From Toxonevra muliebris (lineage: Eukaryota > Arthropoda > Insecta > Diptera > Pallopteridae), in NCBI GenBank assembly GCA_963691655.1, contig OY829327.1, positions 62,880,079-62,944,078 on the forward strand: DNA of 64,000 nucleotides. The letters are read 5' to 3'. Below the pieces are notes generated by a model, which was given only the letters and a program-made list of their open reading frames with translations, did no database searches and was not told the DNA's origin. Both the position numbers and the translations under genes were made by a program. Positions 56,060 through 64,000 of the stretch are shown here, piece by piece (the first letter of the stretch is position 1; the number at the start of each line of letters is the position of its first letter).

Positions 56060-58708
56060 TAACGCGAGGCTACCCTTCTTCTAACTCGGCAAATATTGCG
56101 GAACCTATCTGTGGACTTACAGTAACCCAGATAAATTTGCAACATTCCAAGGCTGTTACTGCACTCCTATGTAAACGCCTTTCCATGTTGCATACATTAC
56201 CTCACATAACACCAATCCAAGAACCTTGGGTCCATAAAGGACGCATCTGAGGACTTGGTGAGTTAAGGGGGCGCACGATTCTATATGATGAGATTTTTAA
56301 TAGACCTAAAACCGGTCTTATAGCGTCTCCTCATCTTACAATCACCAAACTTGGTCATTTTTGTGGCCAAGACATGGTGGCTGCTAGAGTGAGTTTTCAA
56401 GACAATCGAGAATGGAAACATTTTGCGATTGCTTCTGCCTACTTTCCATACGATGCAATTTTACCACCACCGCCAGCAATGGTTGTTGAATTTGTGGAGT
56501 ATTGTGAGAGGATGAATTTGGGGCTCATATTATGTTGTGACGCTAATGCACAGAATGTTATCTGGGGCAGCAGCAAGTGCAACGTAAGAGGGACCCATCT
56601 TCTCAACTACATCCTGTCTTCTAGGTTGAACATACAAAACGTTGGGAATCAACCCACTTTTGTGACACCTACTAGGCAGCAGGTTATTGACCTAACCCTG
56701 AAAGGTTAGTGCAGTCAATTTCAAACTGGAAGGTCCTTAGAGATGACTCTCTTTCTGACCACAGATATATCGAGTTTCAGTAATCCTTTAACGCTCATAA
56801 GAAATCCGAAAAAGGCGGATTGGGCAAAGTTTAGAGTAGAACTGGCTTCATTAAGCTGTGCTCTACCCCCTAAACTACGCAACGAGCGAGGTCTGGAAGC
56901 AGCGGTGGAAAATCTCACCTCTGCTCTTCAGACCAGCTTTGAGCGTGCCTGTCCCCCTCGCCAACCTCTTGCTAAAATTCCTGTTCCGTGGTGGAGCAAG
57001 GTTGCTCTGAAAGAGGGTATGGTGCAATTGCTACCGGTTTTGAAGAAGATCTTCATCTCCAGTTTGGCTCTTGCTCACATACCTCAACAATGGAGGTTGG
57101 TAAAAGTTGTATTCATTCCAAAAATTGGAAAGGACAACTATACCAATCCCAAAAGCTTTAGACCAATTAGTATGATGTCTTTCTTACTAAAATGTCTTGA
57201 GCGCTGTATTGAACACCGCATCCGTAGTGAGTCGTTATTGTTAATCCTCTCTCTTCATTTCAGCATGTTTACCAATGTGGAAAATCTTGTGAGACGGCCC
57301 TGCAAAATCTGGTAGGTCGGATTGAGCGGGCCCTCAACAAGAAAGAATACACTATTGGTATTTTTTTAGGGAGCTTTTGACAACGCGACTTTTGACGGCA
57401 TGTGCAATGCAGCAGGTCAGCATGGAGTGGATACGGTTATTGTTAACTGGATACGCTCAATGCTGTCACATAGACTTATGATGGTTCAAGCTGATTGTGG
57501 TCAATCTGTGACTTGTGGCGTGAATAGAGGATGTCCCCAAGGGGGCGTACTCTCTCCACTGCTGTGGTGTCTGCTGGTTGACTCTCTGCTTGTTTCCCTA
57601 AATGAGTCGGGTATCTACACACAGGCCTATGCCGATGACGTTGCCTGCTTAATCACGGGCCAATCGGTCGGGTATGTTTGTAGGAAAGCCCAAACTGCCC
57701 TGAATATGACTCTTGGTGTCGCTCAAACGGGCTATCGGTTAACCCTCTTAAAACTGGTGTTATTCTTTTCACCAGGTGAAGGAAAGTTGATGGTCTCGTT
57801 TTACCAGTACTCAGAGGAATCACTATTCAGCTATCCCAAAAAGTGAAATATCTAGGAGTCATTCTTGATACCAAACTTCTTTGGCGTTCTCATGTTGAGC
57901 TAAAGGTATCCAAGGCATTGGCAGCTTTTAGCCAATGTAAGGCTATTTTTGGCAAAACATGGGGCTTATCACCTTATAAAGTCTTATGGCTTTATAAGGC
58001 TATGATTCGACCCATCATCACCTATGCATCCATAGTCTGGTGGAGCAGACTTAATGTTGACAGCGTTAGGAAAGCTCTTGCCAGACTTCAAAGGACTGTG
58101 GCCATTTTCTGTACGGCAGCTTTTCCTACAACACCTGGCCCATCCTTGGATGCATTGCTCAACTTACCACCCCTTGATATTTTTGCTAAAGGAGAGGCTG
58201 TCAAGGCCATCTGTATGTGTATTTAGTGACAGTCAGGCTGCGCTTAAATCCTTGCTTAATCCTCTAACCACGTCTAAACTGGTTATGCATTGCAAATCCA
58301 GGCTTGATTGTGTTTGAAAACACAATAGCCTGCTGTTGATATGGGTTCCTGGACACTCAGGAATTTCAGGAAATGAATCGGCTGACCTTCTGGCCAGAAA
58401 GGGTTCGGAAACTGGTTTCCTGGGCCCAGAACCTGTACTCTCTTTGTCGTCTACAGCCATCAAGACCACCATTAATGAGTGGGTCGACTTGACCCACAAT
58501 CGTAAATGGGAGGACCTGAGGGGCTTTAGACAGACAAAGACCATGTTACCTGTTATCTCGAAGCGTCTAACAGACTTTCTGTTATCACTTAACAGAAAGA
58601 GTTGTAGGCAGCTGGTGGGATTATACACAGGTCATTTCTCTTGGGCCAAACATTTGCATATGATTGGCCTAGGAGCTAGTGTCTTCTGTGCTGGTAGATT
58701 TAAAGAAT
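56060..58708 (+). mobile_element. LOA-like LINE nested in element C
   Basis: A plus-strand element with endonuclease, RT and RNase H inserted in the minus-strand CR1-like ORF2. Coding of the host element stops at 58709 and resumes at 56056. A clear target duplication was not found; the host reading frame shifts across the gap. The 3' part after RNase H is cut short. Confidence 0.75.
56101..58690 (+). pseudogene. ORF2 of the nested LOA-like element
   Basis: Endonuclease: VTQINLQHSKAVTAL (56122), ITPIQEPWVHKG, LILCCDANAQNVIWG (56524-56568), PTFVTPTRQQVIDLTL. Linker VPWWSK (about 56983), then an internal deletion. RT: WRLVKVVFIPKIGKDNY, FRPISMMSFLLKCLER, NRGCPQGGVLSPLLWC (57523-57570), QAYADDVACL (57624-57653). 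RNase H: VFSDSQAALKSL (58214-58250) and IWVPGHSGISGNESADLLARKG (58337-58404). Frameshifts occur near 56250, 56709, 57315, 57846 and 58226. Confidence 0.75.
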
Positions 58709-60417
58709 AGCAAAAGGGAACACAGGATATAGTACAATGGACGTAAAACTTGTCTGTTCCATCAAAAAAAAATTGCCATTGTTACTACTCCATTTCCTAA
58801 GAGCCTCTAAGTCCAGGTTAATCCTAGAGCACAGATCATTAATACTTTCTATAGGACTAGACAAATAAACTTGGATGTCGTCAGCATAAGCGTGTACTGT
58901 AGAGTTTTTGCACACAGATATATATATATATATATAGAAAAATATCGTTTATAAAAATACTGAAAAGGAGCGGACCGAGAATTGATCCCTGTGGAACACC
59001 AAACCTTAACTCTTTGTATTCTATCTTGCAAGTAGCTATTCATATATGTTGCAGCATTGTTATCGAAACCATATAGTGTTTTTAGCTTTTCACATAGCAG
59101 CGAGTGATTAACGTTGTCAAATGCTTTTAAAAAGTCCAATAAGCAGAGTAAAGTTACATGATTGTTATCGTAAGGTATCCTTATATCATCCATAATTTTC
59201 ATTAAAGCTGTAGAGCAACTATGTGCAGGCCTAAAACCAGACTGAAATGGTGACAAAAGATTATTTTCATGGAGATATGTGGAAATCTGCGGAAGTGCAG
59301 TATCTAAGTTTGCACCAAAACACCTCCTCTTAGCCAATCTAATAGTAGAAGTTGCAAAATTCCTTGCTGTTTTGTAAGCGATCCAGTTAGCGTTCGTTAA
59401 ATTCCTTTTCCATATGTTATGAAGTTTATTTTTCTTTTTAATTGCACGGTGAACATGAATATTAAACCACGGACAGGAATTATTTTTGGCATTCACAGTA
59501 CGGACAGGAACATGAACATTAAAAAGGTTAGTAATTACGTCAATGAGGATATTCAGCTTTTCATCAACAGATGGTACAAACCAGCAATGATTCCAATGTG
59601 TTAAAGATAGATCTAGCCATAAAGCGTTGAGATCAATTGATTTAAGGTCGAAAAACGTAAAGGAAGTTGGGGGTGAAAACTGACTGAGAGTCACATTTAG
59701 TGTACAAAAAATTAAATCGTGGTCAGAAATGAAAGATATTTGGTCAAAAAATAAAGCAGATGATACGTCAGGTACAATAAAATAATCTAACAAGCTAGGA
59801 CAAGCATGATTGCAAAAACGAGTAGGAGAGACAGTGTTCACGATAGATAAACCAACATTAGACACGAGATCATACAATTTGGTGGTGATGCTTTCAGATG
59901 ACAGTAAATTAACATTAAAATCACCACAAATTACATGGTGATCATAATCAATTATCAAATTAAACAACACAGAAAAAAACGGATAAAGGCTGTAACATTT
60001 ATTTGGATTATAAACACAAGAAACTAAAATTTTGGTAAACTTATCAGAAACAACCACATTCAGAAATTCTACTTGATGATCATTAGATCTACTTACACAC
60101 TTAACATTCAAATAAGATTTACAATATATCGCGACACCACCACCTCTACTAGACATTCTATCATTTCTTATTAACTTATAATTAGGTATATCATAATGAG
60201 AGTCTTTAATGTCGCACTTAAACCATGTCTCAGAAACGCATATAATATCAACAGGACTGTTTTCAAACACATATTTAACATAGTCCAATTTTGCCCCATG
60301 CAAACTTATTGCGTTAAAATGCACGATTTTTAACCCGCAATCTTGTTTGCAGAAAATATTTATCAAAGCCTTATGATTTTCACTAACACCAGCATAATTA
60401 TAATTTGAACAGGACAT
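58709..60417 (-). pseudogene. ORF2 of CR1-like element C, first part (endonuclease and RT)
   Basis: From about 60417: LKIVHFNAISLHGAKLDYV, VDIICVSETWF, RGGGVAIYCKSYL, VICGDFNVNLL, LLDYFIVPD, ISDHDLIF, a full endonuclease. The linker is NNSCPWFNIHVHRAIK. An internal deletion after RLAKRR removes the start of the RT, which resumes with NLLSPFQSGFRPAHSCSTAL and DFLKAFDNVNHSL, RIQRVKV. The frame is then broken around a TA repeat at 58917-58936, and AYADDIQVYLSS follows in another frame. The endonuclease looks complete; the RT is not. Confidence 0.8.
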
Positions 60418-60688
60418 AGAAGTATTTAACAGAAGCAATCTTAAGCATCTTTGTAAAATAACATAAAGATACAGCAAACATATACACAATCATACAGCCC
60501 ACAAAAGAAAAACAACCAAATACCTTTACAAAAACATTATATATAAAAATAAACTTAAATATAAAGGGAGAAACATCAGAAAAACTTAAAAATATAACTA
60601 AAGACATATTTTTGTTAAATAATAAATAGTAAATGAATATAAAATAAAATTAAATATAAAATTGCCACAGCAGAATACATTAAACAAA

Positions 60689-61480
60689 TCAACAGTTAGA
60701 CGGAGAGGCAATACGATCAACGCTCAATTTATCTCTCAGTGCTTCACTCTTCAGATGTCGTCTTACAAAAACACTTCCACGAAATGAGTACACAGATGAT
60801 AATTGTTTTTGCCTTTTCAATTGCAGAGCAAAGTTCATAATTTCACGGTTGCTTTTAGTCAAACATTCGTGGGCAAAGATTTTATCATCGGCATTAATTC
60901 CCATATCACGCAGAGTAAGACTACGCTTGTTATTTTTGCAGAAATCAGCGATAGCTTTGAAAAATTGAGAGCGCTGATTAGCTGCATTTAGTTTTATTAT
61001 AACGGGCGCAGCTTTGTTTTTGTTATTGTTGCGCAGCCGAAAACTACTGCACACAGATGAAGCTTCAAATTTAATTGTCTGACACAAAATAGATATTGCT
61101 GCTGTCAAGTCTTGGTTATTACGCTCAGGTAGCCCATACAAGATGCAATCTGATGCAACAGCGTTATTTTCATAGTCATCAACTTGTTGACTAAGAGCAA
61201 GCACTTGATCTTGAAGTACCTCTACCTCAACGCATTTAGCTTCAGCAGCAACAACTCGATCCTCAATTTTACGAATGCTCATTTTCAGGTTTGCTAGCTC
61301 ACCTGTCATTTCGCTCATTCTTTGCATGATCCGCTCTTCAGTCTCTCTCATTCGTACAGTTAGAATATCAATTATGTTCGCTTTTTGCAGCTCCAACTTT
61401 GCCTCCAGTCGCTCAAACAAACCAGTAGTCGAAGGACTCTCGGTTCCTCTCTGAGTTCTAGTTGTTCTTATTGTTGCCAT
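60689..61480 (-). CDS. ORF1 protein of CR1-like element C, intact frame (263 aa)
   Basis: The start MATIRTTRTQRG is at 61480; an in-frame ATG at 61498 (MEFCCY) is also possible. Residues about 20-110 (LFERLEAKLELQKANI.., ERIMQRMSEMTGELANLKMSIRKIEDR, VLQDQVLALSQQVDDYE) form a long coiled coil. Residues about 115-200 (DCILYGLPERNNQDLTAAISIL, SVCSSFRLRNNNKNKAAPVIIKL) resemble an RNA-binding fold, and the end (ECLTKSNREIMNFALQL, SVYSFRGSVFVRR) is the FP25-like C-terminal domain common in insect LINE ORF1. In such elements ORF1 forms trimers and binds element RNA. It lies 272 bp upstream of ORF2. The assignment is by likeness and position. Confidence 0.7.
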   Translation of the reverse strand: MATIRTTRTQRGTESPSTTGLFERLEAKLELQKANIIDILTVRMRETEERIMQRMSEMTGELANLKMSIRKIEDRVVAAEAKCVEVEVLQDQVLALSQQVDDYENNAVASDCILYGLPERNNQDLTAAISILCQTIKFEASSVCSSFRLRNNNKNKAAPVIIKLNAANQRSQFFKAIADFCKNNKRSLTLRDMGINADDKIFAHECLTKSNREIMNFALQLKRQKQLSSVYSFRGSVFVRRHLKSEALRDKLSVDRIASPSNC

Positions 61481-61639
61481 GTAACAACAAAATTCCAAGT
61501 AAAACAGTTTTTACAAAAATTATAGTAAAACTATTTTAACTTTTGATGGCTTTGAATAAGGCAGATGTTTAAAAGCTTGTAGTGCAAAAAATTTTCTTTT
61601 ATTACTTAATAATTATTACAAAAAGCGCGATTTTATTGC

Positions 61640-62397
61640 CACTGTACAAAAACACATCTATTCGCTCATAACGTTATATGTTAATAAAAATCCAAGTTTG
61701 ACTTTCAAAGCAACTTCTCAAAAAGCACGGGTTTCGAGAAATACCGTTTCGTGTAATATTAAAGTATACAATGAACGCCTGACCATTGATAGGAAGCAAG
61801 AAACTGGTTAAAAGAAGGGGTTTATTAACCATTCTATGACCAAGAAGGTGATAGCTCTATTAAAAAAAATCCCAATACATCAGGCACTGAAAAACTAGGA
61901 TGCTCTAAAACTTTTGTTAGAAAAGTTAAGAGGGAGGAAGGGCTGAAGTCATACAAGGTCCAAAAAGTTCCAGACAGAAATTCGAAGAAGTACAGCGAGG
62001 CAAATGAGCGAGCCAAAATATTGCACCGTGATTTAATAAGGAATTCTGATTGCTCCATTATGGGTGACTTTTCACAGCTTCCAGGTTTAGATTTTTATGT
62101 TGCAGATCGTAGAGGAAATGTCCAGGAGCAGTATAAGACCCAGAAGAAGTCTAAATTCCCCAAGAAGTTTTTGCTGTGGTAGACAATCTGTAGCTGTGGT
62201 AGACGAAGCAGTTCATTTTTAACAACCTGGGGCAATCAACACCGATATATATATCCAGAAGTGTCTGCAAAAAAGACTTTTGCAATTCATAAAGCAGCAT
62301 GCAGTTTCTGTTTTCTTTTTGCCTGATTTGGCTGAATGCCATTACAGTAAAGCAGCAGTTAAATGGTATGAAAAGAATAATGTAACACTTGTACCCA
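61640..62397 (+). pseudogene. Mariner-like transposase fragment related to the DD37E copy
   Basis: Plus-strand frames: TSQKARVSRNTVSCNIKV, ERLTIDRKQ (helix-turn-helix and linker), then CSKTFVRKVKREEGLKSYKVQKV, GDFSQLPGLDFYVADRRGNVQEQYK and FLPDLAECHYSKAAVKWYEKNN (62310-62378). They parallel the minus-strand copy at 39431-40420 block by block. The sequence ends at VTLVP near 62397, before the catalytic Glu, where the LOA-like element begins. Stops and frameshifts show that it is dead. The left end was not located. Confidence 0.7.
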
Positions 62398-64000
62398 TAT
62401 ATGACTTGCAGCATAGCAAATCGGCTACTGCCCTCTTATGCAGTAGCTATGCGAAACTGCATACAAATCCTCACATAATTCTAATCCAAGAACCATGGGT
62501 GTTTAACAGACGCGTATGCGTTGGGAGGAGTTAAAAGGGGTTCCGTCCTTTATTGTGAAGGAGTGGTTCGTCCGCGTTCTTGCATGATTGTGACGAAAGC
62601 GGTTGACTGCACGACGTTAAGACAATTTTGCTGTCAAGACCTCGTTGCAGTTAAAATAAACCGTTATGGGGGAGGTGTGGTGTTGGTGTTGTTGTTTCGG
62701 CTTACCTTCCCTAAAATTTTATTATGCCCCCTCCTACGAGGGAGTTGATGGAAGTCGTACGATACGATGAATCAAACAGCTTAGGGCTAATAGTGGGTTG
62801 TGACGCCAATGCTGTCAGGGGGAACAAGTTGTTGGATTTCATTGTCATCCCGACTGGCAATTCAAAATGTTGGCACCAGGCCGACTTTTGTTACTAGTAG
62901 GAGACAGGTGATTGATCTGACACTATCAAACAGTATAACGCACAATCTCATGCTATGAGATGGTGTGCCCGAAACGTAGGAGTAGACAGGGTCCCTTGGT
63001 GGAACGCTGAGCTTTCGAAACTCCTGAAAAACTCTAGGAAACTTCTGAATCGAACCCTTAAATCTCGGTTGGAAGCGGACTGGACTGCCTACCGTCAGCT
63101 GCAAAAGGACTATAAGAAGAAGGTGAAATATTTAAAACTGGACTTTTATAGAAATTTTTGCAGTGAAATGGTAGATCAGAAGGGTTCGGCGAGGCTATGC
63201 AAAGTTCTTCAAAGGGACCGGACGGCTAAGCTGGACTCACTTCTGAAGCCCGATGGCTCCTACACCAACTCTAGGCCAGAAGTTAATGACGTACTCCTTG
63301 CAACGCACTTCTCGGGTTGCAAGGTAGCTGCTCCTCAGAGCGCTGTCAATACTCATGGTCAGGTTGGCTCCAGTACCAGATGGCTCGACGGGTTTATAGC
63401 CTCTAGGATAGACATCGAAGAGACATTAAGGTTTGTCTTTTCTCCATTCGATGACTTTAAGTCCCCTGAAGCAGGGAACTACACCCTGGGAGTGTTTGTC
63501 GATATCGAAGGGTATGGTGTTGAAGAAATCGTCATTCGATGGATTCATATCATGCTATCCAAACGACTGCCTATTACGGGGGGAGAAAACGATGACCATA
63601 ACGGTCGCAGTTGAGAAAGGATGCCCCAAGAGGGCGTACTCTTTTCTCTTCAAAGGTGCTTCGTGGTGGACTCCCTTCTTAATGATTCGCAAAATTTTAG
63701 AGTTCACATCCAAGGGTATACTGACGATGTGTGCGTACTAATCTCTGGACGGTCCTTACAGACAGTGTGCATCGAAATGCAAGAAGTCTTGGACAAGATC
63801 GAGGTTTGGTGCGATCTGCAGGGTCTTTCAGTAAATCCTGGTAAAAGCACCTTAGTGCTCTTCACCAGGAAACGCAAGAAGAAAGAAGCCCTCAATGCCT
63901 TGCTTGACTTGCTTCCTGTGGATCTTCAAACCCGTAAAGAAGCGATGAGAGCGGCCTACAGATTCCAGTTAAATGGAGTTTGGCATGTTGAGGCGGATGT
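62398..64000 (+). mobile_element. LOA-like LINE, cut by the window edge
   Basis: It begins at the mariner junction with DLQHSKSATALLCSS and IILIQEPWVF (endonuclease). GSVLYCEGVVRPRSCM, LIVGCDANAV and PTFVTSRRQVIDLTL follow in several frames. Then comes the linker DRVPWWNAELSKLLKNSRKLLN (62987-63050) and a basic stretch QKDYKKKVKYLK to NFCSEM. The RT part has FVDIEGYGVEE, with the usual AFD-type motif damaged, and KGCPKRAYSFLF from a GCPQGGVLSPLLW motif with frameshift. YTDDVCVLISG follows near 63720 (YADD changed to YTDD). It resembles the element at 56060-58708. Confidence 0.7.

Larger units (their letters stand above)
55200..61600 (-). mobile_element. CR1-like non-LTR retrotransposon C, split by a nested element
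   Basis: Minus-strand order from high to low coordinates: ORF1 (61480-60689), ORF2 with endonuclease and RT (60417-58709), a foreign plus-strand LINE (56060-58708), the RT C-terminal part (56056-55391), and a 3' UTR to about 55200. ORF1 is intact and the sequence is less decayed than elements A and B, so it is likely younger. The ends are approximate. Confidence 0.8.

Overview
The window looks like AT-rich insect nuclear DNA, most likely from a fly (Diptera). Coding exons are short and split by introns with GT..AG borders. Almost everything else is decayed transposable elements of families common in flies. The species cannot be named from the sequence. Only one host gene is recognised: a DNAJC16-like (ERdj8-like) gene on the minus strand. 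Seven coding exons are visible, in transcription order 51445-51048, 50992-50846, 50759-50579, 32409-32195, 26886-26726, 22798-22544 and 16233-16002. They encode the second half of a J domain with HPD, a thioredoxin-like segment with WCxxC, later lumenal segments and a transmembrane helix. Reading phases agree across the junctions, but the donor of the 26886-26726 exon is abnormal. The exon with the start of the J domain and the last exon(s) were not found.

Layout on the left of the gene. 1-4.73 kb is a decayed CR1-like non-LTR retrotransposon. 4.74-7.8 kb holds two remnants of DNA-transposon proteins of families I cannot name. 7.85-9.28 kb is a DNA transposon with terminal inverted repeats, piggyBac-like minus-strand coding and a nested tRNA-Glu-derived SINE. 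9.5-10.44 kb is the 3' end of a Penelope-like element with a GIY-YIG endonuclease segment and a hammerhead-ribozyme-like core. 10.67-15.09 kb is an LOA-like retrotransposon bounded by an 11-bp target duplication and carrying 1.2 kb of foreign sequence.

The gene introns (16-51 kb, the largest 18.2 kb) hold: a composite of tRNA-Glu-like head, short body and hairpin VNTR (16.4-17.1 kb); Tc1-like remnants; an RNase H-bearing LINE fragment; several MITE-like inverted-repeat elements; two more SINEs; a second CR1-like LINE (29-31.5 kb); a 641-bp foldback element beside a piggyBac fragment; a palindromic 62-bp tandem repeat; a truncated jockey copy; a DD37E mariner with both ends and TA duplication; a PIF/Harbinger with its convergent MADF partner; and a hAT-like non-autonomous element (46-47.9 kb). 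Upstream of the visible exons are a Gypsy-type remnant (52.8-53.4 kb) and a stack of elements from 55.2 kb to the edge: a minus-strand CR1-like element with an intact ORF1, split by a plus-strand LOA-like element, next to a mariner piece joined to another LOA-like element.

The mobile elements do not work together as a system; they are independent insertions of different ages. All assignments come from reading motifs by eye; no database search or alignment program was run.
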